Below, in pieces: positions 25,712 to 34,685 of a stretch of 50,460 nucleotides of DNA. The translations under genes were made by a program, and so were the position numbers. The stretch comes from Porphyromonas somerae DSM 23386. Its GTDB lineage: Bacteria > Bacteroidota > Bacteroidia > Bacteroidales > Porphyromonadaceae. The DNA lies in assembly GCF_000372405.1 (NCBI RefSeq), contig NZ_AQVC01000013.1, positions 1-50,460 of the forward strand, given 5' to 3'. A model generated the notes under the pieces. The model was not told where the DNA came from and did no database searches. It saw only the letters and a list, made by a program, of their open reading frames with translations. Every line of letters starts with the position of its first letter. Positions within the stretch are counted from its first letter, which is position 1.

Positions 25712-27130
25712 ATGAATAGAACTATAAAAGGTTGGCTAAGTGTAGGAGTAGTGCTAGCAATACTCCTAGTGGGTTGTGAAAATGATCAACATGCCACTGG
25801 ATTGGATTTGCTCCCTGAATATCTTAAGGGAGAGCCCATAAGCAAAGACTTTGCACTCACACTTCGCACCGTACCAGCAGGTACCGAAGCTGGGAATAAT
25901 GATATCTATGTAGGTAGTGCATTGGGCTACCTAGGTCGGATGTCCAGCGAAGAGTTCGGGGGCATTGAGACAGAGTATCTAACCCAGTTTCGCATTCCTA
26001 GCGGATTTAGATTCAAAGACGAGTCAGTCATCACTGGCATTGACTCCGTAATGCTCTACATCTACTACGACGGATTTGCTGGTGATACTATCTCCAGCAT
26101 GACCGTGACTGCCAACCGAGTTAAGCAGCCACTGAAGCATAATAAATACTCTATCACAGAGGTAAAGGAGTATGTAGGAGAAGAGCTCGGCTCCCTTTCC
26201 TACTGGGCAGGCAGAGGGTCACAGAGGATAAAAGATAATTCCGGAAAAGGAAACTATATGCTTTCCATTGCACTCCCCAAGGAACTAGGGGAGGAGTTCT
26301 TCACACGCTCCAAAGCTGGAGACCCCGTCTTTGCCAATCAGGCCGCTTTTGACCAGTGGTTCTCTGGCCTATACCTCCACACTACGGCGGGGCAAGGAAG
26401 TGTCATAAGAGTCACCAGTACTGAGCTAGCCTTTTGGTACTCCAAGGAGGTTGAGGTAGAGGATACCAAAACCAAGAAAAAGAAGAAAGAGATCAAGCCA
26501 TTTGCACAGAGATTGATACACACCTCGGAGGTACCACAGCTATCGCGCTTTGCCAATTTCAGAGTGGATCAGCTACTTAAGGATCAAGGATTTGCTACTA
26601 TCAAAGCACCAGCAGGTCTTTGGATAAAAGCCACACTACCTACTCGCGCGATTGCCAAGGAGCTAAAAGAGGCGCCAGCAGGCTACTCCCGCACACTCAA
26701 TGCAGTCACATATACCCTGCAAGGGACTACCGCCTCAGCGGCTACTGCCACAAAATATGGCATTCCCGAAACCCTTCTCATGCTACCAGTAGATAGTACC
26801 AAGACGTTTTTTGAAAAGGAGTTAACTGAAAACTCACTTGGAGCTGCCTATACCTCATTTATCGGCGAGATGGTCGTAAGGGGTTCCAGCACCTATCACT
26901 TCGGCAATATTGGCTCTGCTATTATCAAGCATATCAAAGAGGAACCGAATAAAGACCTAGAGGTCTATATCCTTCCTGTAGAGCTAACGAAAGCGAGCCA
27001 AGATGCAGGAGGAGCCACCATTAGTCTTACCCACTTGGTGCCACCTTCAGCAGTTAAGTTTGCTATCACCCCACAGAATACTAAGCTCGAAGCTACTATC
27101 ATACAGCGTAAAGAGGGTAAGCCCTTCTAA
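25712..27130 (+). CDS. DUF4270 lipoprotein
   Basis: A 472-residue lipoprotein with signal peptide and lipobox LLVGC (Cys22). The mature part is rich in beta-strand-like Ser/Thr sequence and belongs to DUF4270, a surface or periplasmic family of Bacteroidota. A lysine-rich patch (TKTKKKKKEIK near 252-262) is unusual for an exported protein. It follows the GT5 gene, an association seen in other Bacteroidales. The function is unknown; no enzyme motif was seen. Confidence 0.85.
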   Translation: MNRTIKGWLSVGVVLAILLVGCENDQHATGLDLLPEYLKGEPISKDFALTLRTVPAGTEAGNNDIYVGSALGYLGRMSSEEFGGIETEYLTQFRIPSGFRFKDESVITGIDSVMLYIYYDGFAGDTISSMTVTANRVKQPLKHNKYSITEVKEYVGEELGSLSYWAGRGSQRIKDNSGKGNYMLSIALPKELGEEFFTRSKAGDPVFANQAAFDQWFSGLYLHTTAGQGSVIRVTSTELAFWYSKEVEVEDTKTKKKKKEIKPFAQRLIHTSEVPQLSRFANFRVDQLLKDQGFATIKAPAGLWIKATLPTRAIAKELKEAPAGYSRTLNAVTYTLQGTTASAATATKYGIPETLLMLPVDSTKTFFEKELTENSLGAAYTSFIGEMVVRGSSTYHFGNIGSAIIKHIKEEPNKDLEVYILPVELTKASQDAGGATISLTHLVPPSAVKFAITPQNTKLEATIIQRKEGKPF

Positions 27131-27180
27131 TTGATCAGAAAGCTGGCATTTCCACACCATAAAAGTTTTGTAGCATCACT

Positions 27181-30117
27181 ATGAGCCACACTTCATACCT
27201 CAGGGGACTAGCACAGCATTTCTTTCGGACCGAAGGCAAGCAACTCTATAAGTACCGTTTCTTCTTTCCCAACAAAAGATCCGGTCATTTCTTTCTCCAC
27301 TATCTCAGGCAAGTGGCAGGAGACGAGTTGCTACTACTTCCTGAGGTAACGACACTAGGCGCTTTTTTGAGGCGGGCAGTCCATCTTCCGGAGGAGAATG
27401 TCAATAATGAGTTGCTACTCATCTACCACCTCTACACCAGTTATAAGCTAGTATACAAAGAGAGTGAATATAGCTTTGAGAACTTTTACGAAATAGGGAA
27501 GCAACTCTTGGCTGACTTCAATGATATCGACAATCATCTTGCCGATGCGTTATCGATATTTGAGAATATGGATTTACTCGATGAGCTCACGATACCAGCC
27601 AAGGATCTACTGAACCAAGATCAGATTGACGCTCTAAAAAAATATGCACCTAACTTCGAGAAAAACCTAGACAAGGGATATACGGCTTTTTGGCAGTACG
27701 TCCCTGAAATCTACACCCAGTTCAAGAAAACCCTCCAAGACGAGAGGCTGGTCTATAATGGCATGCTTATGCGTGACATTACCCAAAGACTAGAGAATGG
27801 GGAGTTAAAGCTATTCAAAGAGTCCAAGGTCAATGTATTTATCGGACTCAATGCGCTTTCACAAAGCGAGCAAAGGATACTCAAGCACTTCAAGGAAAAT
27901 AGCGAGACCCTTTTTTATTGGGATTATGATAGCTACCTCGTACAGCAGAAGTTTACAGGTAAAAACAGAAAAGTAAGAGATAGCCTTTTCCCTGAGCCTA
28001 CAGATGATAAGCTGGCTTATACGAGAGATAAAAACTCACGACACCAGCCACAGCTACATATTATCTCTATCCCCTCCAAACTAGGTCAAGCAAATTATAT
28101 TGCTCAAAAGATTATCCCACAACTACAGACCGATGAGCTGATCAACCTACGCGACCCCAATACCGCCATTATCCTTCCAGATGAAAGCCAGCTCACCAAT
28201 CTCCTTTCCAACTTACAGGATAGTGAAGTTGGGAAAGCTCCCCTCAAGCTCAATATCACTATGGGCTTTCCCATCAAGTACCTTCCGATTATCGCCAAGC
28301 TACTACACCTCCTGAATCTCCAGAGATTAGCCTATGGACGTCGGAAGAACGAGATGCCCATTTGGCGGCGGGAGGAATTAATTGATCTCTTCGGGCTGGA
28401 GCTAGATCAAGGCACTTTTGATACCACCAAGCTACTCAACCCTAAAACCTCTAAGAAGCTCTACTTCACAGAGGAGGAGCTCTCTCAGGCGATTGAAATA
28501 GAGCAGCACCAAGACCTACGCCTGCTTTTCAACCTTGACAGATCCGAGCAAGGTGACCTATTACATAATACGCTCACGCTACTCACACACCTTCAAGAGA
28601 AGTTTTACGATGATGCTACCATCAAAATGGCTCTTACCGTGGTAGAAGAGCTACTCCTGGAGATCAAAGGTTCGCTCGACAGATTTGTTACGGCCCACGA
28701 AACGGCACGAAATCAGCTCACCCTACCCCTCCTACACGACCTTATTCATACCACTATTTCTCAAGCTCGAATTCCATTCTCAGGCGAACCTCTTGAAGGG
28801 GTACAAGTGATGGGAATATTGGAGGCACGCTCCATAGACTTTGAGAATATCATCGTGATGGATGCGGGCGAAGGGCTCTTACCAGCCAAAAGCCGGAAAT
28901 ATGGACTCATTCCTCAGAACATACGGTATGAGAAAGGGCTCCCCACCTACAAATGGCAAGATGCTATCCGTGCTTACAACTTTTTCCACATGATTGGGCG
29001 AAGTGAGCGACTGTACGCCCTCTATGATTCTCGTAAAACGGCAAGAGCTAGCGGAGAGCCCTCTCGTTACCTTACACTTCTCACTCATATTTACGGAGTG
29101 TCAGCCAAGCGGTACAATGCCTACTTTCCACTTTCTCCCATACCTTCTAAAGAGCTACAGCCCGACCTTCAGAAGATCCAAGCATATAGAGCCCAGTTGA
29201 CTAGTAAAGAGCCGCAATCCAAGTATGGGCTCTCTCCGAGTGCTCTCATCAACTACCTCACCTGCCCCCGAAAGTTTTACTACCAAAACATTCTTGGACT
29301 ACGGGACCCAGACGAGCTCACCGATGTACTAGAAAAAAATGATGTCGGAACCATTACCCACAAAGCCCTTGAGATACTGTATAATGGCTTTAATGGAATC
29401 GTGGTGACCAAAGAACATCTAAAGGGGATTCTTGACAAACCCGACCTTATCATCAATGCCGTCCGAGAAGCTTACTATAAAGCCTATCAGACAGATGAAA
29501 CCCAATTCAATGGTTATTTTGAGATGTACAAAGACCTCATCTTTCAAGACGTCCAAAATACCATTCAACTGGACATCAACAAAAACGCCCCTTTTACCTA
29601 CTGCGGAGGGGAACAGACCATATCCACACTGTATTCTTACGGACAAAATGGAGAATGCATCCATCTACGTGGCACCATCGACCGTATTGATATCAAGCAG
29701 GGCAAAATAAGACTGGTAGATTACAAGACTGGTAGCGATAAACTAGAGTTTAACCTCGAAAGAAGTTTTGACCCCGAAAACAGCAATATTGATAGGGCTG
29801 CCATACAGCTTCTCACCTACTGCGTGATGTATCTAGAGGCTTATGGAAAGAAAGCGGTCAAGGATATCGCTCCTATGCTCATCAAAGTACGCGATGCCGA
29901 TCAGGGCTGGTTTGTACACAATATTGACAAGACTAAAAATGAGACAATTGATAGCTTTAGTCTGATTGAGACAGGATTCAAAGAGCAATTGAATGAAGCC
30001 TTTCGTCGTATCGCCGAAACAGATGATGAATTTATTCCCAACAACCGAAAGAATAGCTGCAACTACTGTGCTGGTAGAGAGCTCTGCAATAAGGCAAAGC
30101 TCTTTCCAAACAGATAA
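27181..30117 (+). CDS. AddB-like PD-(D/E)XK nuclease with Fe-S cysteines
   Basis: A 978-residue protein of the AddB/RexB class: a helicase-like but apparently ATPase-poor N-terminal half (FPNKRSGHFF near 36-45 in place of a Walker A) and a C-terminal PD-(D/E)XK nuclease with RLVDYKTG (Asp847, Lys849) and upstream GTITHKALE. Four cysteines (695, 960, 963, 969) have the spacing of the AddB iron-sulfur staple that clamps the nuclease domain. AddAB repairs double-strand breaks by resecting ends to a Chi site. The UvrD-like partner AddA is not in the window, so the complex must be encoded elsewhere. lipB follows 12 nt later. Confidence 0.88.
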   Translation: MSHTSYLRGLAQHFFRTEGKQLYKYRFFFPNKRSGHFFLHYLRQVAGDELLLLPEVTTLGAFLRRAVHLPEENVNNELLLIYHLYTSYKLVYKESEYSFENFYEIGKQLLADFNDIDNHLADALSIFENMDLLDELTIPAKDLLNQDQIDALKKYAPNFEKNLDKGYTAFWQYVPEIYTQFKKTLQDERLVYNGMLMRDITQRLENGELKLFKESKVNVFIGLNALSQSEQRILKHFKENSETLFYWDYDSYLVQQKFTGKNRKVRDSLFPEPTDDKLAYTRDKNSRHQPQLHIISIPSKLGQANYIAQKIIPQLQTDELINLRDPNTAIILPDESQLTNLLSNLQDSEVGKAPLKLNITMGFPIKYLPIIAKLLHLLNLQRLAYGRRKNEMPIWRREELIDLFGLELDQGTFDTTKLLNPKTSKKLYFTEEELSQAIEIEQHQDLRLLFNLDRSEQGDLLHNTLTLLTHLQEKFYDDATIKMALTVVEELLLEIKGSLDRFVTAHETARNQLTLPLLHDLIHTTISQARIPFSGEPLEGVQVMGILEARSIDFENIIVMDAGEGLLPAKSRKYGLIPQNIRYEKGLPTYKWQDAIRAYNFFHMIGRSERLYALYDSRKTARASGEPSRYLTLLTHIYGVSAKRYNAYFPLSPIPSKELQPDLQKIQAYRAQLTSKEPQSKYGLSPSALINYLTCPRKFYYQNILGLRDPDELTDVLEKNDVGTITHKALEILYNGFNGIVVTKEHLKGILDKPDLIINAVREAYYKAYQTDETQFNGYFEMYKDLIFQDVQNTIQLDINKNAPFTYCGGEQTISTLYSYGQNGECIHLRGTIDRIDIKQGKIRLVDYKTGSDKLEFNLERSFDPENSNIDRAAIQLLTYCVMYLEAYGKKAVKDIAPMLIKVRDADQGWFVHNIDKTKNETIDSFSLIETGFKEQLNEAFRRIAETDDEFIPNNRKNSCNYCAGRELCNKAKLFPNR

Positions 30118-30129
30118 CTATATATTACT

Positions 30130-30813
30130 ATGGATATTCAACTCATTGACAATAGCCCCACAGGTCAGCTCATTAGTTACCAAGACTCACTTGCTCAGCA
30201 AAAGGATCTCTTCCAGAAAGCCCTTGAAGCAAAGCGACAACACCTACCAGTGCAGCACCATCTGATTTTCAATCAACATCACCCTGTGCTCACACTTGGT
30301 AAGCATGCCGACCCGCATAATATCCTACTCTCTCCTGAGCGCCTTCACGCCCAAGGAATAGAATGCTACCAGATAGAGCGAGGAGGGGATGTCACCTACC
30401 ATGGGCCTGGACAGTGGACAATTTATCCTATATTTGATCTCGAGGAGCTAGGGATAGGACTGCGTCGCTATGTTGAGTTACTTGAAGAGGTGGCCATTAA
30501 TGTGGCTGCTAAGTATGGTGTAAAAGGGGAGCGGATGCATGGGGCTTCTGGTGTTTGGGTAGATCCTTCTCAACGGCCACGCAAACTATGCGCCATCGGG
30601 ATCCAAGCTAGCAGGTTTGTTACCATGCACGGCATCGCCTTTAACGTTAGCACACCACCTCAAGCCTTTAATGTGATTAACCCCTGCGGATTTACGGATA
30701 GAGGGGTTACCAATCTTTCTATTGAGGCTCAGCACGAAATCTCTATGAAGCAAGCTAAGGAGGACCTTATAGAGAGCTTCCAAGAGATATTCCAGAGAAA
30801 TATAGCCATCTAA
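30130..30813 (+). CDS. lipB: Octanoyl-ACP:protein octanoyltransferase
   Basis: Moves octanoyl from ACP to lipoyl domains before LipA inserts sulfur. The 227-residue protein has RGGDVTYHGPGQ at 84-95, catalytic Lys152 in RKLCAIG and catalytic Cys186 in NPCG. It starts 12 nt after the nuclease gene and probably shares its transcript. LipA is not in this window. Confidence 0.94.
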   Translation: MDIQLIDNSPTGQLISYQDSLAQQKDLFQKALEAKRQHLPVQHHLIFNQHHPVLTLGKHADPHNILLSPERLHAQGIECYQIERGGDVTYHGPGQWTIYPIFDLEELGIGLRRYVELLEEVAINVAAKYGVKGERMHGASGVWVDPSQRPRKLCAIGIQASRFVTMHGIAFNVSTPPQAFNVINPCGFTDRGVTNLSIEAQHEISMKQAKEDLIESFQEIFQRNIAI

Positions 30814-30889
30814 TTTGGTAAAGTCTCTGTAGCAAGGTGGGAACAGTCGTTTTTGCCCACTCTTTGTGATGAGTGTCATAAATTATCTT

Positions 30890-30897
30890 TACTTTTG
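30890..30897 (+). promoter_or_regulatory. Bacteroidota -7 box before panC
   Basis: TACTTTTG matches TAnnTTTG, 52 nt before panC. A TTTG at 30863-30866 lies 23 nt upstream, slightly far for a -33 element. Confidence 0.55.
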
Positions 30898-30949
30898 TGT
30901 AGAATAGTATTAGTTAGGGGAATATGGAGAATGGTAATTGTATTGACTT

Positions 30950-31798
30950 ATGAAGATAGCAATGACTAAAGCGGAGCTAGTAGCTCAGCTAAATGAGATA
31001 AGAGGGGAGAAACTGGTGGGCTTTGTACCTACTATGGGCGGACTACATGAGGGACATATGAGCCTCGTGGAGCGTAGTTTGCGTGAATGCGAACTAACGG
31101 TGGTGAGTCTTTTCTTGAACCCCACGCAATTTAATGACCCCAACGACCTGAAGACCTATCCGCACGATATGGCGGAGGATCTGAAACTACTGGGCGAGGT
31201 GGGTGTAGATATTGTCTTTACTCCAACTGCCGAGGATATGTATGAGGAAGGAGAGGAGGCACCTAACCTAGACCTCGGACGTGTAGGAGAGGTGATGGAG
31301 GGTGCACACCGACCTGGCCACTTCCGTGGCGTGGTATGGGTAGTGAGCAAACTCTTCCGCTTGGTTCGACCCAATAGAGCCTACTTTGGCTTGAAAGACT
31401 TTCAGCAGATTGCGGTCATCAAGAGAATGTGTGCTCTATGCCCCGACTTGGCGGATATTGAGATTATCTCTTGCCCGGTTATTCGTGAGAGTGATGGTCT
31501 AGCGATGAGTTCCCGCAACCGCCGACTCTCTGAGGAGGAGCGTGCGGCAGCCCCTAAGATCTACGAGGCGTTGCAAGAGGGAAAGCGACTGAAGGAATCT
31601 GGCAAGAGTGTGGCAGAGGTACATGCGGCTGTGGTGAAACAGATAAATGCAGACCCGCTCCTTCGGGTGGAGTACTTTAGCATCGTCAACAGCGACACTC
31701 TGGAGGAGGCTAAGGCCTGGAACGGCAATACTACTGGCTGTATCACAGTCTACTGCGGTGAAGTACGCTTGATTGACCACATCTCATTCGAAGGATAA
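30950..31798 (+). CDS. panC: Pantothenate synthetase
   Basis: Joins pantoate and beta-alanine with ATP to make pantothenate. The 282-residue protein has the nucleotide-binding PTMGGLHEGHMSLV at 27-40 (HEGH 33-36), FLNPTQFNDPNDL, RPGHFRGVVWVVSKLF, FGLKDFQQ and AMSSRN. In other Bacteroidales panC is usually beside the GT5 gene; here they are about 5 kb apart with DUF4270, the AddB-like gene and lipB between. panD is not adjacent. The next gene starts 6 nt after its stop. Confidence 0.96.
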   Translation: MKIAMTKAELVAQLNEIRGEKLVGFVPTMGGLHEGHMSLVERSLRECELTVVSLFLNPTQFNDPNDLKTYPHDMAEDLKLLGEVGVDIVFTPTAEDMYEEGEEAPNLDLGRVGEVMEGAHRPGHFRGVVWVVSKLFRLVRPNRAYFGLKDFQQIAVIKRMCALCPDLADIEIISCPVIRESDGLAMSSRNRRLSEEERAAAPKIYEALQEGKRLKESGKSVAEVHAAVVKQINADPLLRVEYFSIVNSDTLEEAKAWNGNTTGCITVYCGEVRLIDHISFEG

Positions 31799-31804
31799 TA
31801 GAGG

Positions 31805-33325
31805 GTGAGCAAGTTGCAATCTGTGAGTAGGCAGAGACAAATAGTCGCTCTACTCCTTGTGGGTTTCCTCTGGTTCTCCACATCATCATTGTGGGCATCA
31901 GAGGTAGGCAGAAAGTATGAAATGAGAGCGGTGTGGCTTACCACAAACTACGGTCTTGACTGGCCTTCCCGCCCCGCCACTAGCGTATCAGGAGAGAGAC
32001 AGCAGCAGGCAGAATTGGTACGGATGCTAGACCAGCTTCAAAAACTGGGCATCAATACCGTATTTCTGCAGGTGCGTAGTAGAGGGCGGGTCATTTACCC
32101 CTCAAAGATTGAGCCGATGAGTGGCGACTTTGTGCCTGTAAGTAGTAGCTACCAACTGAGCTACGATCCCCTTGACTTTGCCATCAAAGAGTGCCACAAA
32201 CGAGGAATGGTGGTGCATGCGTGGGTGGCAGTGACGCCCATGGGCAATGACAAGCAGGTGAATAGCATGCCGTCGTGGAGCTTTCCCAAAAAGTACCGCA
32301 ATGAGATGGCGAGGTATAAACGGGGCTGGTATCTAGACCCAGCTAAGGCAAGTACTGCTGAGTTACTCAGCAGTCTCATTCGGGAACTACTTGATCGCTA
32401 CTCTCTAGCAGGCATACACCTCGACTATATTCGCTACCCCGATAGAGCAAAGCAATTTCCCGATGCCGATGAGTATCGAAAGAGTGGCGGAGGCAAGAGC
32501 CTAGACGAGTGGCGTCGGGACAATATTACGCAACTGGTGAAGGCTCTTCATAAAGCGACTAAGGAGGGACACCCTGACGTGCTACTGAGTGCATCGGTGA
32601 TTGGCACTTACGACAATGTGCCAGGGCTGAAGTATAGTGGTTGGACCGCCATGAATGAGGCTTGGCAAGACCCAGTGGCTTGGTGCCGTGATAGTATTAT
32701 CGACTTCGTGGTGCCGATGATGTACTCTCGTGGCGAACGCTTTTACCCTTTTGTGAAGGAGTGGCAAAAGCTACTCAATGTGCCGCTAGTAGTGGGCTTG
32801 GCACCCTATATGGTATTGGAGCGAGAGGGTAATTGGCCCAAGAATGAGGTGATGGATCAGATCAATTATCTTGATAGTCTCTCCAATATTGCTGGGGTGG
32901 CTCTTTTCAGAGCAGAGCACGCCATCTCGCATGGCATTGGTTTGTCTACACCATTGAGAGAATTTTGGGATAAAAGAGCACAGTTGCCCCTCGATAGAGG
33001 AGTATGGATGGACTGGCTCGATGGCCAGGAACTACAGATTGAGGGACGGCCTAATGGGCTACATGTGGCGTGGCATGGAAGTAGTAAGGGACAATTATTT
33101 GCGCTCTATCTTTCACACGATGGAGAGGTGCCAAATGGGGTAGAAGCCCCCTTTCTTGTTACAACTAAAGAGGAAGCAACTATCCCATGGAGTGTCTTGA
33201 AGCGGGGTCAGCTCATCGGTATCAAAGTAAGTGAGTATGATCTATCAACTCAACTAGAAGTACTTCCGCTGACTGGAGGGGTCTACTACTATAGGGAAAG
33301 GGAAGAGGAGGCCCCCGTGCAGTAG
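31805..33325 (+). CDS. Exported GHL10 (glycosyl hydrolase-like 10, DUF187) protein
   Basis: A 506-residue exported protein with GTG start, 6 nt after panC. A hydrophobic signal sequence (about 12-31) is followed by a TIM-barrel GHL10 domain beginning EMRAVWLTTNYGLDWP, with GWYLDPA, IHLDYIRYP and DFVVPMMYSRG typical of the family. The C-terminal about 100 residues look like a small beta domain. GHL10 proteins are related to glycoside hydrolases, some acting on peptidoglycan-linked sugars; the substrate here is unknown. No lipobox Cys is seen, so it is probably periplasmic. The next in-frame Met would remove the signal peptide, favouring the GTG. Confidence 0.85.
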   Translation: MSKLQSVSRQRQIVALLLVGFLWFSTSSLWASEVGRKYEMRAVWLTTNYGLDWPSRPATSVSGERQQQAELVRMLDQLQKLGINTVFLQVRSRGRVIYPSKIEPMSGDFVPVSSSYQLSYDPLDFAIKECHKRGMVVHAWVAVTPMGNDKQVNSMPSWSFPKKYRNEMARYKRGWYLDPAKASTAELLSSLIRELLDRYSLAGIHLDYIRYPDRAKQFPDADEYRKSGGGKSLDEWRRDNITQLVKALHKATKEGHPDVLLSASVIGTYDNVPGLKYSGWTAMNEAWQDPVAWCRDSIIDFVVPMMYSRGERFYPFVKEWQKLLNVPLVVGLAPYMVLEREGNWPKNEVMDQINYLDSLSNIAGVALFRAEHAISHGIGLSTPLREFWDKRAQLPLDRGVWMDWLDGQELQIEGRPNGLHVAWHGSSKGQLFALYLSHDGEVPNGVEAPFLVTTKEEATIPWSVLKRGQLIGIKVSEYDLSTQLEVLPLTGGVYYYREREEEAPVQ

Positions 33326-33353
33326 AGAGATAGGAAAGAACGAGAAAAAAGAG

Positions 33354-33361
33354 TATCTTTG
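33354..33361 (+). promoter_or_regulatory. Bacteroidota -7 box before the rhomboid pair
   Basis: TATCTTTG matches TAnnTTTG, 35 nt before the first rhomboid gene. Confidence 0.6.
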
Positions 33362-33396
33362 TGAAGTAGTAAGCACGCAAATAGAGGATAAATAGG

Positions 33397-34065
33397 ATGA
33401 GAATAGAGTTACGAGATAGGGTTTCGGATGTTACGAAAAACCTCATCATCATCAATGTGATATGCTGGCTAGCACAGTCTGCTTTACCAAGGATAGGGTA
33501 TGACCTCACCTGGAATATGGGTCTGCACTATATTGGGTCTGACTCCTTTAGGATTTGGCAGCTGGTCACCTATATGTTTTTACACGCCCCAGGACTGGGT
33601 CACATATTCTTCAATATGTTTGCCCTTTGGATGTTTGGCAATACGTTGGAGCGGTTGTGGGGCAGTTGGCGATTTCTCCTCTTCTACCTCATTACAGGTA
33701 TTGGTGCAGGGCTGATGCAGGAGCTGGTGTGGAGCTTTAGCTTTGCGGGATACCCACCCTACCTCCTTGAGCAGCTGCTTACGATAGGGGCCAGTGGTGC
33801 GGTATATGGCATTTTGCTCGGCTTCGGCATGATGTTTCCAAATGTGCCTCTCTTCATTATGTTTATCCCTATTCCTATCAAGGCAAAATGGCTGGTAATC
33901 GGCTACGGTGTGATGGAGCTCTTCTTGGGAGTGACAGGCTCGGCAGATGGAGTAGCTCACTTTGCCCACCTAGGGGGGATGCTCTTCGGATTTATTCTAA
34001 TCAAACTTTGGGAAAAGAGAGCTAGAGCACGACAACTCGATGATGGCTGGCAAGACTTTTACTAA
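33397..34065 (+). CDS. Rhomboid intramembrane serine protease 1
   Basis: A 222-residue six-helix membrane protease. Catalytic Ser133 lies in GASGAVYG and catalytic His191 in HFAHLGG; Asn73 of HIFFNMFAL is the oxyanion residue. Active rhomboids cut substrate membrane helices near the outer face. The gene overlaps the next rhomboid gene by 26 nt, so the two are translated together. Substrate unknown. Confidence 0.93.
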   Translation: MRIELRDRVSDVTKNLIIINVICWLAQSALPRIGYDLTWNMGLHYIGSDSFRIWQLVTYMFLHAPGLGHIFFNMFALWMFGNTLERLWGSWRFLLFYLITGIGAGLMQELVWSFSFAGYPPYLLEQLLTIGASGAVYGILLGFGMMFPNVPLFIMFIPIPIKAKWLVIGYGVMELFLGVTGSADGVAHFAHLGGMLFGFILIKLWEKRARARQLDDGWQDFY

Positions 34066-34684
34066 TAGACGATTTGCACTGCTTATCCCGATACTTCTGC
34101 TCTATTGGGTAGTGATATCGTGGGGGAACGGGGCTATCAGCAGGCTAGTACTTCCTAGTGATGGGGGTACCTTTCTCAGCCAGCCGTGGAGCCTAGTGAC
34201 CTACGGCTTTGTGCATACCTATTGGCGTCATATAGTAATCAATGTGGGGATGCTCTTGATGCTACTACTCTTTTCTGTGGGTTGTGGCATTAGTAACCGT
34301 ACGGTACTGGGCCTATTTCTTTGCGGCATTCTCTCAGGGGGCTTGCTCTTTCTGCTCATAGGCGATGGCGTATTGGTAGGTGCTTCTGCTGGCATTGCCG
34401 CCCTTGTGCCACTAGTGCTCTATAAGTCGGTTCGCCAAAAAAGAGCGTGGCTACTCTATGCAATGTTATTTGTGCTCGTCTTTGACTTCGCAACGCAAAG
34501 AAAGCTAGGGCAGGTGACTCAAGGGGTACATCTGATGGGCTATATTGTGGGAACTCTATGGGTTATTTTCTCTGAGCGGAAGAAGCATTTAGGGGAGACA
34601 CCATCTGCCGAATTACTCGTGGAAAAGACGAGGGTTTCTGGCTATCATTCACTCACGAGGGAGGAGCAGGAGCAGCTCAAGTAA
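34040..34684 (+). CDS. Rhomboid-family protein 2
   Basis: A 214-residue membrane protein of about six helices, diverged from its neighbour but with the rhomboid residues kept: Asn68 (HIVINVG), Ser116 in GASAG, His164 in VHLMG. It may therefore also be active. The C-terminal cytosolic tail ends with GYHSLTREEQEQL, a short motif seen at the ends of many rhomboid-like proteins in Bacteroidota. It overlaps the first rhomboid gene by 26 nt and precedes the EEP gene by 1 nt. Two adjacent ATGs (34040 and 34043) are possible starts. Confidence 0.85.
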   Translation: MMAGKTFTNRRFALLIPILLLYWVVISWGNGAISRLVLPSDGGTFLSQPWSLVTYGFVHTYWRHIVINVGMLLMLLLFSVGCGISNRTVLGLFLCGILSGGLLFLLIGDGVLVGASAGIAALVPLVLYKSVRQKRAWLLYAMLFVLVFDFATQRKLGQVTQGVHLMGYIVGTLWVIFSERKKHLGETPSAELLVEKTRVSGYHSLTREEQEQLK

Positions 34685-34685
34685 T

